Assembly: GCA_026770025.1 (NCBI GenBank)
Contig: JAMXDE010000014.1
Location: forward strand, 1,798,001 to 1,862,000
Source of the DNA: Craspedostauros australis
Lineage: Eukaryota; Bacillariophyta; Bacillariophyceae; Mastogloiales; Achnanthaceae
Reading direction: 5' to 3'
Length of the DNA stretch: 64,000 bases
In this document: positions 9,836 through 21,518 of the stretch, piece after piece
Numbering within the stretch: position 1 is the stretch's first letter
Layout of the letters: every line of letters begins with the position of its first letter
The notes under the pieces: generated by a model
What the model saw: the letters and a program-made list of their open reading frames with translations, nothing else
The model's database searches: none
Told to the model about the DNA's origin: nothing
Translations under genes and position numbers: made by a program

Positions 9836-12668
9836 TTAATCTTCCTCGTCAAGAGTGAATCCCTTCTTGAGCTCGTCCTCGACATTTGGTGGGACGAAAT
9901 CGTAGTTGGCAAGCTTCATGGAGTAGTTGGCGCGTCCCTTGCTCATGGATCGGAGCGTGGAGACATACTGGAACATATTGGCAAGTGGGACCTGCGCGCT
10001 GATAGTCTTGACGTTACCGCGCTCTCCCAAATCTCCAACGAGGCCACGTCGGGAGTTGATGTCACCGAGGATGTCACCCATGTACTCTTCTGGCGTAGAA
10101 ACGTCGACTTGCATGAGGGGCTCCATGAGACGGGCCTTGGCCTTTCGCAGACCTTCTCTTGTTGCGGCACGTCCCGCAATTTCGAAGGCCATGACGGAGG
10201 AATCGACGTCGTGGTAAGCTCCATCGATGAGGGTCGCCTTCATTCCGAGGACTGGGAAACCGGCGACGACGCCAGTTCCGAGGACGGATTCGATACCCTT
10301 CTGGACACCTGGCACGTACTCTCTTGGGACGGAACCTCCCTTGATGTCGGAAGAGAATTCGAAGTCCATGGCACCCTCCTCCTCGCTGAACTCCTTTGGT
10401 TCGAAGATGAGCTTGACGCGGGCGTACTGTCCGGATCCTCCAGACTGTTTCTTGTGTGTGTAGTCGATCTCGGCGGTGGCTGTGATGGCCTCACGGTAGG
10501 ACACCTGTGGGGCACCGACGTTGGCCTCGACGTTGAACTCGCGCTTCATACGGTCGACGATAATTTCGAGGTGGAGCTCACCCATACCTTCGATGATGGT
10601 CTGGCCGGTCTCCTCGTCACGGGAGAATCGGAACGATGGATCCTCAGCGGCAAGGCGGATGAGGGCATCGGACATCTTCTGCTGGTCACCCTTGGTCTTT
10701 GGCTCGACGGCGACCTTGATGACTGGCTCTGGGAAGTCCATCTTCTCGAGGATGACGGCGTCATCACGGGTGCAGAGGGTCTCTCCGGTGGTGGTGTCCT
10801 TGAGTCCAACAAGGGCGATGATATCTCCGGCGACGGCGGACTTGATCTCGGTTCTGTCGTTGGCATGCATCTGCAACATACGTCCGATGCGTTCGTTCTT
10901 TCCCTTGACAGAGTTGTAGACGGAAGTACCGGTCTCCATGACACCGGAGTAGACGCGGGTGAAGGTGAGGGAACCGACGAATGGATCGTTGGCAACCTTG
11001 AAGGCGAGGGCGGACATTGGCTCGGCATCGGAGGAGTTTCGGACGACCGGCTCCTCATTCTCGTCGACACCGGCAATGGCCTCGACATCGAGCGGGGAAG
11101 GCATGTAGTTGATGACGGCATCGAGGAGTGGTTGGACGCCCTTGTTCTTGAAGGCGGTACCGGTGAGGACTGGCACGAAGCTCAGGTTGAGGGTTCCCTG
11201 ACGAAGGAGCTTGCGGAGGGTGTCGACATCTGGGGCCTCGCCCTCGAGGTAGCTCATGAGGACCTCCTCGTCCTGCTCGACGGCGAGCTCGACGAGCTTC
11301 TCGTGGTACTCTTCGGCCCTGGCCTTGAGTTCGTCGTCGACGAGTGGGACGTCGTTGCATTCGGCGAGTGGGATGACATCGAAGGAGGCTCCGAGGTCCT
11401 CACCACGCCAGACGACGGCCTCCATTGTGACGAGGTCGATGACTCCGAGGAAGTCGCCCTCAGATCCGATTGGGAGCTGGAGGACGGCTGGGGTGGCTCC
11501 GAGAAGGTCAATGATGGTCTTGACGCAGAAGTAGAAGTCGGCACCAGTACGGTCCATCTTGTTCAAGAAACACATACGTGGGACCTTGTACTTGTCGGCC
11601 TGACGCCAGACAGTCTCGGTCTGTGGCTCGACACCGGCGACACCATCAAAGACGGCGACGGCACCATCGAGAACACGGAGCGAACGCTCGACCTCGAGGG
11701 TGAAGTCGACGTGACCTGGTGTGTCGATGATATTGATTCTGTGGTCCTTCCACTCGCAGGTGGTGGCGGCGGAAGTGATGGTGATTCCTCGCTCCTGCTC
11801 TTGCTCCATCCAGTCCATGGTGGCACCTCCCTCGTGGACCTCACCGATCTTGTAGGATTTTCCGGTGTAGAAGAGAATACGCTCAGTGGTGGTGGTCTTT
11901 CCGGCATCGATGTGTGCCATGATACCGATGTTACGGTACAGGTCGAGGTCGACCTCACGCTGCTTGGCGGAGGAAGCGACCTTCTTGTCAACCTGCTGGG
12001 CTGCCATGTTGAGGGCAGTGACCTGCGTTTTCATTCATCGATCGTCGCGTTCATGGCCACATTCGCAGTCACCGTCGTAGGGTTCGTCATGGTTGGCGTC
12101 AATGTTGTCGACGAAATGGAAGCACGGGAAGGATATGATGCGATGTGATGGGAATGTTGATGGTGAGCAAGGTACGTTTCTTCATCGCAGAAGGGAGGCG
12201 GAAAGGGAGACAAGCAGGCAGCCATGGTTGCAACCATGGTTGGAAGAGGATGTGATCGTGACTTTGCCGATGGATCTAGAATGGAAAGAGTCTTCCGGTT
12301 GTGCGCTTTGGAAAGGTGACCCATAACAGCAGCGGCAGTGAAGGCTGGAGATGACGGTTTGCTGCCTCTTCTTTACATCGGCAATTGAGTGACGATCAAT
12401 TCGTTGTCATCTCTATTGTTGCTTGCGCTTCTGCTGCTGATGCTGCATCAAGGGAGCACCATGCCGCAGAAGATTCGGAGACATCACCGGGGATTCTCCA
12501 CAAGTCATCACGGCTTGGTTTGGATCGGCTTCGTCTGGCGCAGGCCGGCATACTGCGGACATCGTCACGTACCTGCTGCTTGACGCCGAAAGAGGCTGGC
12601 ACGAAGGCAGCCGAAGAGGCGACGCCCATCAGGAAGGTGACGGCACCCGCGAGTCCTTTGGAAACCAT
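9836..12668 (-). CDS. fusA: Plastid-targeted translation elongation factor G
   Basis: Two exons: 12668-12573 (32 codons) and 12022-9836 (728 codons plus stop), joined in phase 0 by a 550-bp intron with GTACGT donor and CGCAG acceptor; 760 residues. Exon 1 is a signal peptide ([15 protein letters not shown]) ending SSAAF-VP, the red-plastid import junction. A short basic transit region and LNMAA follow before the mature protein. The GTPase motifs are intact: AHIDAGKT (P loop), DTPGHVDF and NKMD. Domains II-V follow at full bacterial EF-G length. It promotes ribosome translocation on plastid ribosomes. EF-G is strongly bacterial in type and clearly not the cytosolic eEF2. The codon use is highly biased, which also produces a long empty frame on the other strand. 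Plastid rather than mitochondrial targeting is inferred from the signal peptide. Confidence 0.93.
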
Positions 12669-13414
12669 GGTGTTGTACTATTGTTTCGGCTGCTGGATGC
12701 GGAATCGAACGAACGAAATGTCGTTTTTGGATTTTTGTGAGAACTGCGTGCGTTGCGGAAATCGTTCTGTGCGTTGGTAGTCGTTGTTGTTGTCGCCGTT
12801 GCTATTTTTGGTTGATGGTCTGTCTCTCCGTGTCGATGTGGTCGGTCGCGATGATACGAAGCGCGGAGGTGCGTTGTTTTTCTTTTGGGTGGTTTCTTTG
12901 GGTGGTTGTCGGCTGATTGGTTGGTGGAAGATCGTGAAGTGACTGACGCACACAGGAGCGAGAGATCCACAAACATGTCTCCCGTTGCTTGAGTACTGCA
13001 CTGTACGGCGTTGACACATCACGACGGAACAAAACGCACCATCGCTGTTGCAACGTTACAGATTCTGCGCTGTTCCCAGCCACGCACAAGCGTTGATTCG
13101 GTGGAATCGATTGTGTCACGAAAGATACCTTTCATGACTCAGCATGCAACGTTGGCGTGGGAATCCGTGATCGGAACAATGTTCCGTCAGCCAGTTCCTC
13201 CACTTCCAGCCGATTGTTGTGGTTGCTGCTACATCTGCAATTGCGGTCACCAGCCGTAGCCGCCACCAGCTTCATGGATCGCCCCCACTACTATGTCAAC
13301 ATTCCGACGGTGTACGAGTAATGTGTTCCTCCATGCACTCATGAGACGCGATGAGATGTGTGGCGTGATGTGCTGTGTCTATCATGGTATGAGTACTGTT
13401 AATGATGGTTGTGT
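12669..13414. other. Intergenic stretch upstream of EF-G
   Basis: 746 bp between the EF-G start codon and the CK2 beta stop codon, both on the minus strand. It must hold the EF-G promoter and the CK2 beta 3' end. I see no open frame with convincing composition and no clear repeat. Confidence 0.35.
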
Positions 13415-15286
13415 TTACTTGCGTCCCTGCCGGTTCCTGGACCGTCTGCTGTGCCGCACGGGTCCATCTATCAGGTGCTGCTGCGCTCCTTCCTCGCGGT
13501 TCCTGTAGAACAGGCTGGATTCGTTGACCTTGAAGCCGTATATCCTGGGCACGTATTTCTGATTGGGCTTATTGGGGACCATCTCCTGTTGTGTTTATTT
13601 GAGTGTGCAGCGGTTGCATTGAACAATGATGACAGCGGTCAAGTGCGACGAGAGTGGGAATGGTGTGAGTGAGAAATGACGACGATGTGATGTGGTGCGA
13701 TGCAGTACAGTGAGAAGAGTGCGTTGCAATGGTTGCAGAATCTCGAGTAGTCTCATCCAAGCAAGACACGCGAGAAGGACGTACCGGGTGGGTGAGGAGG
13801 TAGAGATGGGGGAAGGTGGTTCCGAAGTATGCGCCGTCGATGTTGGCCTGCCTCGTGCTCTTGGGAAAGAAGAGGCCGTGACAGCGCGGGCAGAATACGT
13901 TGACGGTGTAATTGCGTGGCAGATCGGAAAGTCCCACCGGCAGGACGGGCTGGCCCTGGCAGAAGACATGCGGGCATCTGCCGAATGCTGCCGTTCGGTA
14001 CTTTTCGTACATGGCATGCATGCCTCGGTTCGTCAGGATGTATCTACGGAGACGGGAGGGTGTTGGTGGAGGCAAGAAGAGAATGAGAGATGGTGAGCAA
14101 AGAAGTGTTTTCGTTTTCGTGCGTCGCTGATTATCGAGACATGCATCACACACACACACACCAAACATCACACATCACAGACAAAGCATGGCGGATGGTC
14201 GCTGCAGTGACGCTACGTACCTTGCATGGATCAATCCGTAGAGCATCTCTGCGGCGGACTCCACGATCTCCTGCTGCTCTTCCGTGAGCGATTCTTCCAT
14301 TGGCATTTCCACATCGAGCACCATATCCAACGCGTACTCGTAGTATGGTACCATTGCGTACAGTCCAGTCAAGTTAAAGTCATCCTGCACATCGCGTAGC
14401 GCAGCATCGTATTGTGTCGTGTGAAATAGAAAAGTGAAGCAATCGAAAACGAGATGTTGGTAAGTGAGATTTGCTGAGCGTGATTGGAAACATCCTGTGG
14501 GCACGCTTGGGGAGCAATGGCATGGCATTTTGCAACACAGAGAAAGTAAAGTCGCGATTGCACACAAAGCAAACTCGAGAAGCGAGTATTCTGCGATTGC
14601 CACGCATTTCCGTCTGTGTCTGTGTATATTTGGTGAATGCGTACCTGGATGTAGTCTTCGTCCACCTCGCAAAAGAATTCGTTGCCACGCAAACTGCAGA
14701 ACCAGGCGATCCATGAGCCGTCCTCATCCGATCCGGACATGTCGGAGCTGTCTTCCTCCTCCTCGTCCTCATTCGCGTTGAGGGTATTGGATGGCGTTGT
14801 TGTTTCCGTGCGCTCGAGATATTCGACTGCGCCGCGCGGTGCTCCCGGACGTGCGGCGGCCCTGGACAGAGCAGCTGCATTGGATTGCAAGCCTGATAGC
14901 GCCTGGCTGGCTTCGGAGGCATTGGCACCGCGCTTTCGATCTCCCTGCATCTGCATCTGTAGCTGTTGTTGTTGTTGTTGTGATGATCCCTGCGTGCCCA
15001 CGTAGTTGCCGGAAGTGAAGGAGGAGACGGTGGCGGCCATGCTGGCGGACGCAGCGACAGCGCTGTTGACACCGGCCGTTGCAGCGTCCACGGCATTGGC
15101 ATCCTTGGAAGTGGAGGGATGCAGCATGGCGGATTGGTCTGTTTTCCCCTCCAGAACGGCGGCTGCTGGCTCTCCTATTGTGTCATTGTGGTTTGAGTTG
15201 CTCTGGCTGATTGTGAGTCGGCTCATCATGTCGGCGGGAGTGCCATCTGCGCCGAGCTTGTCATTGTTGCCCGCCGTTGATGTCAT
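13415..15286 (-). CDS. CKB: Casein kinase 2 regulatory (beta) subunit
   Basis: Four exons: 15286-14645, 14384-14221, 14043-13785 and 13585-13415; phases 0, 2, 0; 411 residues. Donors are GTACGC, GTACGT and GTACGT. After about 185 residues of Ser/Ala/Gln-rich extension comes the classical domain: [28 protein letters not shown], the acidic loop, [19 protein letters not shown], then the zinc finger CPHVFC...CPRC. The four zinc ligands have 4-, 22- and 2-residue spacings, as in animal CK2 beta. [18 protein letters not shown] and [10 protein letters not shown] close the domain. It forms the dimer that holds and directs CK2 catalytic subunits in the nucleus and cytosol. The C-tail is basic ([10 protein letters not shown]). 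The long N-terminal extension is unusual compared with the roughly 215-residue animal protein. Confidence 0.93.
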
Positions 15287-16849
15287 GGCTGAGACGACAA
15301 CGATAACGAAGTCGATAACGATGTCGATAACGTTGGCGATAGCAGCGACAGTGTGGGTGACTTTGACAGTGGCTGCAGCAGTACCAGTGAGAGTAGCGGC
15401 AATGCCTTGCTTCGGCCTGTTCTTAGCCTATTGGCCTTCGTGATGATGATGGTGATGATGATGATATTGGATGCAGCCCTTCAGTGGTTGCAATAGCGTT
15501 GACGTTAACCTTGCAACCGGCTTTTCGAAAAGTTGGGCAGACGTGGCAGATGTGGGAGATGATCAATGATCAATGACCCCCGTGGTGTTGCCTTGCGTTG
15601 AATGCTTTCGCGTGGCGTTGCCTTCTTCTCTCTGCAGAAACCGAGCGCAGCAGTTGAATTGGCCGATCGATCCTCAGTGCGGGTATTGGGATGGTATCGT
15701 CGCGATGCGATACGATGCGATGCCACTCAGGAACAACAACGGAATGATGACCAGCTGGAAGGCTGAGAAGGGGAGCGGGAAGTTTGGGTGGTTGTGGATC
15801 TGCCTGTTGCTGCAGCTTCGGCGCAGCGCGCGGATGTCCTCTGGCCGTGGATGTGCAGCGAAACAAAACCGAAGACGCCAGAATTCGACGGGGACGTCGA
15901 ACGAGTATCTGTTGGCGGGCACCGCAGATGGAGTATCAGTATTCGTACATCCAGATCCTCGAATGGATGTGGTTGTTGGTGGTGGATTGCTGGCGGCACG
16001 CCGCGAGTATTTTGTCGGGTGAGGAGGTGGCGTGGTGTTGCTCCTGTCCTCTCCAAGCACGGTGGATGCGGTGTGAGCTCTGCGACTTGACTGGCAGTCG
16101 TACTGCTATTGGTAGTGCAGCTTTGGGCGTTTTCCTTTTGTGCTTGTCTTCCGTTGTTTCGCCGCGGCCACTGCCGAACATGTTTCGCGCTTTGTCTGTA
16201 ATGGAAGCGAGCAGGGCACACGCAGTTGCGCCCAGATTGCTTGGAAGCGCTGTTGGTCACCGACGAAAATAGACGACGCTTTCCAAGAACGCGCCACAAT
16301 GCTCGGAGACAGTACGCTACATGTCTCATTTATGTCTGAAAAGATGTCATATGGACAAGGTTATTTATCACGTGTCGAGTTGGCATGTCGGGTCGCTCTG
16401 TGCACGTTGTTCAAACATGGGCGCACTTGGTGTTTCGTTTGTCGCCACGACACAGTCGTCCAATCAGACCGCAGGAGCACGAGAAAATGAGTGGTGGATG
16501 CGCAGTCACCATCGATTTGCGCGTGACACAAGAGACGATCTTGGCGACACGGAACAAACAAATGGAGCGAAACACCACACCACCGCTCTCGTTGCCGCCA
16601 TCTGCATCTCCACCAACATCATCGCCATCATCGCCATCGTCGTGTCTCTCTCTTTGTTTGAGATCATCACAAGATCTCTCTGGAACCGCAATCCTCGGTG
16701 CCCCCACCATTCACCATTCACCAGACATCACCACATTCATCACGCATGGTACTACATTGTATAATACTCCACAGAGTCAGACAACAGACAGCATCACACT
16801 AACGAGCAAGAAGAATCCGAGTATCCAAAACAACCAATAGTTCCCAAAC
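15287..16849. other. Divergent intergenic region between CK2 beta and prefoldin 5
   Basis: 1,563 bp. It holds the promoters of both flanking genes. Minus-strand frames at about 15727-16329 and 15674-16297 are open for 60-200 codons, and one starts with a basic, presequence-like stretch (MRHVAYCLRALWRVLGKRRL). Composition and lack of family resemblance leave them unsupported. A small intron-containing minus-strand gene cannot be excluded. Confidence 0.3.
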
Positions 16850-17356
16850 ATGGTTCCCGCACCCTCCGACGCATCGCCGTCGCCTGATTCGATAAACCTG
16901 GACGCCATGAGCTTGGAACAGCTGAACCAGGTGAAACAGCAGGAGGAAGGACGGTTGCAGGCCCTGACCAACCGGTACGCCCAACTGCGCGCTGCCGCGG
17001 CACGGCTCAACGCGTCGCAGCTGGCCGTCGGCGAAGTCTTGACGGAAGGCAAGGAGGTCATGGTGCCGCTCACGGAGAGCGTCTACGTGCCAGGCAAGAT
17101 CCGCGATCCGACCAAGCTGCTGGTCGAGCTGGGCACGGGCTTTTACGCAGAGAAGACATCCAAGGAGACGCAAGCCTACCTCGATCGCAAGCTCAAGATC
17201 GTCGATGCCAACAGCGAGAACATCACGCAAGCCGTGCAGTACACGAGGCGCAACATTGACAACCTCAACGTCACGATGCAGGGCAAGCTGTTGGAGATCC
17301 GGGCAAGGCAGGAAGGTGTGCGGCATCGCGCGAAGGTGGAAGGCGAGGCGTCGTGA
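16850..17356 (+). CDS. PFD5: Prefoldin subunit 5 (alpha class)
   Basis: Single exon, 168 residues, ATG at 16850. Two long heptad helices (about residues 22-65 and 110-155) flank the signature beta-hairpin segment VPLTESVYVPGKI and VELGTGFYAEKT. That segment defines the alpha-class prefoldin subunits, and the match is to subunit 5 (GIM5). Prefoldin is the cytosolic hexamer that hands nascent actin and tubulin to the CCT chaperonin. Length and order agree with the family (about 150-170 residues). It runs divergently from the CK2 beta gene and converges on the Tudor-like gene. Confidence 0.92.
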   Translation: MVPAPSDASPSPDSINLDAMSLEQLNQVKQQEEGRLQALTNRYAQLRAAAARLNASQLAVGEVLTEGKEVMVPLTESVYVPGKIRDPTKLLVELGTGFYAEKTSKETQAYLDRKLKIVDANSENITQAVQYTRRNIDNLNVTMQGKLLEIRARQEGVRHRAKVEGEAS

Positions 17357-17992
17357 TCGCGTGGTGTCGTGCATCGTGTAATGCATGCCATTCCTATTGG
17401 CATCAGGTTCATTCGAGTGCAGTCGTCAGGCCGTTTCTCATCCTGCCATGCTCTGCCATTGGTGGTCGTCCACGCTCTGGACTCCTCGTGCTGCGAGCAA
17501 ACAGTCGAATCTATCACCATGCCACTCCACCCGTATCTATTATACGTATGATATGATACAACTTAGAATACTCTTCCTCGACCCACAGCCAATACTCTCC
17601 CGACTCGTATGTATTATGCCTTGATGCGCCTCCTGTCAGTGCTGCAATATAGTGTAATGCAATACATGCAATGCGTGGATCTTTGATTCAATCTTCTATC
17701 AAAGGACTCTCTCGAGAGTATTCAGTATCATTCGGAACTGCACAGTTGCCCTTCGTGATTCTTCCCATGCATACGTGCGTACTCTACCTTCATTGCGATA
17801 TCACCATGTACTATTACATCTATGTAGGGATTTACCCTTCCAACGTGCGTCGTCGTCGTCGTTGTTTCTGTCGCTGCATTCATGAATGCACAAGTATGCG
17901 TTCATGATGCGCGATCGTTCCTTCCCAACAACCAACCGCACGTATCTAACTTGCCCTGTTTGCCAATCTCGTTACTACTCGGCTGCACCGTG
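17357..17992. other. Convergent 3' region
   Basis: 636 bp between the stop codons of prefoldin 5 and the Tudor-like gene. It should carry both 3' UTRs and poly(A) signals. No gene or clear repeat seen. Confidence 0.35.
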
Positions 17993-19625
17993 CTATACCC
18001 GACGATTGAATTCCACACGACGTTGGGCGCCCCTGTACAACAGCAGCGTCCCTGTCAGCAGCTTCACCTTGATGGGTTCGTCAACGTCGACGGTACGCTG
18101 TTTCTTGTGTCGATCGCCGGTGCCGCTGGAATGCGGCATGCGTCGTTTGGGATGCGTCTTCGCAGGAATGTGATGATGGACATGATCGGTTGGAATCACG
18201 TCCTCATCAATCTTCGCCTGTCGTCGTCGGCTGCGGGCTTCGCGTGCCGACACGCGACTGGATGGAAAATCCATCGTTGCCGAGTCTTCATCGCTGGCAG
18301 CAGTGGGCGCAGGACTGATCTCGCCTGCATCGTACGCGAAAGCGCTGTCAAAGGCAATGTCCACACCGGAGGGGGGTGCGTGGAAGGTGTGGTCCGCGTC
18401 GATGCCTTCCGCGTCGCTGCAGGAAGGGCTGTATCGGCCGCGTGCACGCTTTTGCGGGGGCAGCAGCTTCGTTACGTCCGTGGGACTTGCGTCGGAGGCG
18501 TCGTCCCCGGTCGAGTACACGAGCCTTCCGAACGAGCGTTCGTACACTTCCTCGTCCTTGTGCTGCTGGCCGTCGAACTTGAGGAGCCATCGTGGGTTGG
18601 GGGAGCTGCCATCGGTCAGAAGCTGCGCAAGGCGTCCCTTCCACGTCATGCCAGCTCGTGTGATCTGCAATTTCATCATCGTTGATGTGTGGGTGTGTGT
18701 TTGTGTGCGTGCGAGTGAGTGAAGTTCGTGGGTGAAGTTCGTGCGTGTAGTCATCATGATCATGATCATGGTTGTTCGTAATGAAACAGAAGAACATGGC
18801 AAGGGAACCGTGTGCATGGTGGAGTTGCAGCAGCAGTAGCAGTGGTGGTGATGGTGGTATGATGTGCAGGAGTGGAGTAGTCGCAAAGTGCGAACAAACA
18901 TGGTGATTGATGGAGAGTGTGCGTACTGGTGTGAGTGATGTTGTGAACGCGAAGCTGTTTGCGCTGGTGTTTGCGCTGGTGTTTGCGAACATGGGAGAGC
19001 ATCGTCAGTCCGCGATTGCGTGAATCACACCAGAAAGTGATAGTGGTGGTCGCGATGATGGCATGCATGGTCCTGTGCATGCGTGTGTGACATCGTTGAT
19101 GATGATACCGACCATTGCGATGCAACCGGCAAGTCTCTCTGGTGCGTGTCTCATGGTCCTACGTCGCTCGTTGGTGCTGTTCGTGGTCTCCTTCCCGAAA
19201 CATGGAATGGAGCGGAACGGCCAACGCACTCCATGTTCAATGCTCCGTCCGACAACTGCCGTTTTGTCGTTGTGACTCCATTTCACGTGGATTGACAGAT
19301 GGACGGGTGGACATGGTACGAGCATGCAAATCTCATCAACCCTCCCACGCACCCACGCACCCACTCATGCAGACATGCCAAGGTTGCTGCAGAATGAAGC
19401 ACGGGGAACGGGGCCGCATTGTAGCTCGTACCAGCCTCTCATGATTGTCGCAGCATCGAAGGCGAACCATGCAAACATGCAAACCTGCACTCACAACATC
19501 ACTCTTTGTAGAGTGCAATACGCAGAGTAGTAGCGAACAATCTCACACACCTCGACCACATCTCCAACCCTGTATCCTTCCTTCTTCGGTGGTGCTCGTC
19601 GTGAGCGTCGCAGTGATCGCGTCAT
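17993..19625 (-). CDS. Small nuclear Tudor-like protein of unknown function
   Basis: Two exons, inferred: 19625-19551 (25 codons) and 18664-17993, phase 0, 248 residues. The donor is the weaker GTGTGT, the acceptor TTGCAG, and the intron is 886 bp and contains a TG repeat. The join reads GYRVGDVVE then ITRAGMTWKGRLAQLL, RWLLKFDG and EEVYERSFGRLV. This is the strand pattern of a Tudor/agenet-type barrel (about residues 17-65), known as a reader of methylated residues or a chromatin tether. The middle is disordered, with basic nuclear-localisation-like runs (KRARGR, RSRRRQAK, KKQR). The C-terminus holds a conserved-looking strand (KVKLLTGTLLLYRGAQRRVE). Function is unknown. An extra small exon within the long intron is possible. 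Confidence 0.6.
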
Positions 19626-21518
19626 GGTCGGTTTCGTTTGCTTTGCTTTGCTATTCTTCTGGTTGGCGTCGACGAATGCGCGGATGGACGAAGAGATGGC
19701 TCGATTTGGTGGTGTCTGCGTTGCTCTTGCGCGAATGGTGGAACGAGGCGATGCCGATGATCGATGATCGATGAACGAATGCTGATAGAGATTTCCAACC
19801 AGCTGCCCAATGTCTTGCGATGCTGTCTGTGTGTGTTCGATTTCTGTTGTGGTGTGAGTTGTGATCGTGAGGTGTGATTGCGATTGTGATCGCAAGCGAA
19901 TGCAGCCTCTCCCCCACAAAACCAAACAACGGAGGAACGAGGCGCAGAGACGGGAAGAAGAGAGGGATTCGATCGGCTGGGTTCGGTGGACGGAATGTCG
20001 TGGCAGCTTTTGTCGTCTCGCATGGTGCCTCTTTGCCAGAAACGGCAACAACAAACACAACTTGTGAATGTGCACCTGGAGTCGCGTCATAATACACGTC
20101 ATTCAGTATATTCAGCACATCTTGGAACAGAACCACGATTTGCAGCACGGCAACATCGTTGTCAACGTGGAAAAAGGAACAAAGCGAACCGTGACAAAAT
20201 AGAGTTATCCACTGAGGCTCCCAAGACCTTCGAGGTTCTGTTGTGCGTTGTTTTGACATTTTTGTGTGACGCTGAGAAAGCGGCATGTTGATTCAACCGA
20301 CTCTTCCAACATCAACCAGACACACGGTTCCTATCAAACACGGATTTTACATAACGTCGTGTGACAGAATCGAACACGAGGTATCTTCACCGAACGGAAA
20401 GGGAACCACGACTTACATCGTCCACTTCGACCCACACGACCATTCTCGAAAAGGAGGCGTTGGCGAGATGACGTGCTGGCGTGGCTTGCACATGAGAACC
20501 CCAAGGCAAAGAACCGCAATTTTTTAGCGAGTTGGAAATCGCAACCGTCACTTTTTGTTTCCTGCAGGGTCTGCCTGCTTGTTCACCAGAGCGTTGCGTT
20601 TGCTGCGCGTCGTTGTCGCGTTAATTTCGCCCCTTGTGCACATGTTTGAGCGTGTTTTCTCGTTGCGATTTTGTGTGCGTTGTGTTGCCGTGGCTGGATC
20701 ATGTTTCGGCTTCTTTGCGGTGCTCTCTTTTGGCGTCCAACGCAGGTTCGGTGCGCACACCATCCACCCAGAGAATACAAAGAAGACGCAGGAAGCATCA
20801 CTGAATCCACCTTCAGTTGGACATCAACTGCAGCGAAACACAAGTCGACCAAAGAAAGAGTCGAGTTCTCTACTACGCCCACCAGCACGACCAATTGCGG
20901 TTCGACAGGAGGCAAGCAAAAGGAAACGCATTCTCTGACACGCGTCACAAAGGCAACAAAGGTAAGCACCTCGACGCTTTGTGCACATCTCTCTTCGCTC
21001 TGCGCGTGCCTCGTACGGGTATTCGTCTGCGTCTGCGTGTGTATGTCGAACTCAAACAAGCTGAAATGAAGTGAAAGACCTCAACGCTTCCCAATCAACC
21101 CATCTTTATGATGCAACAACACACGTGCACAACACACATGCACAACACACTTCTTTGACTTCCTTACCCTCATTCACGTACAATTTCACATCAACACACA
21201 TCTCAACAGGCACTGACACACACTTTCGCAAACTCTTGCAACACTCTGGACAACACTCTGAACAATACTCTGCTGTTCTGCAGCAACTGAACATCGCGAC
21301 GATCATCAAAACATCACAAGCAACGGCACCATCAGCAGTCCAAGGAGGCAAGCTAAGAAGCAGCAACAGGAGCAGCGACCGACGAAACAACTTCGTATTG
21401 GTATTGCGCACTTGAGAGAAAGGCGAAAGTGAGAAAACGGACCCAGCATCTTCCCAATACGAACACGAACCCCAGCGCCAGCGCCAGCACCAGCACAATC
21501 AGAAAAGCAAGCACCAAG
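19626..21518. other. Divergent intergenic region / likely 5' UTR with possible intron
   Basis: 1,893 bp between two divergently transcribed genes. Short open frames on both strands lack coding character. GTAAGC near 20961 and CAACAG near 21206 could bound a 5' UTR intron of the downstream FYVE/RING gene. No repeat family seen. Confidence 0.3.

Noticed and set aside
9731..12148. An 805-codon open frame on the plus strand over the EF-G gene
   Set aside because: It is the mirror of the highly biased EF-G codons (few stops on the opposite strand). It has no domain and its composition is that of antisense sequence.
15674..16329. Possible small minus-strand gene with a basic N-terminus between CK2 beta and prefoldin 5
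   Set aside because: Open frames change across a stop, no splice pair gives a recognisable protein, and composition is poor. Kept as uncertain intergenic sequence.
17882..18685. A 267-codon plus-strand frame opposite the Tudor-like exon
   Set aside because: No domain; the minus frame gives a coherent exon with matching splice phases.
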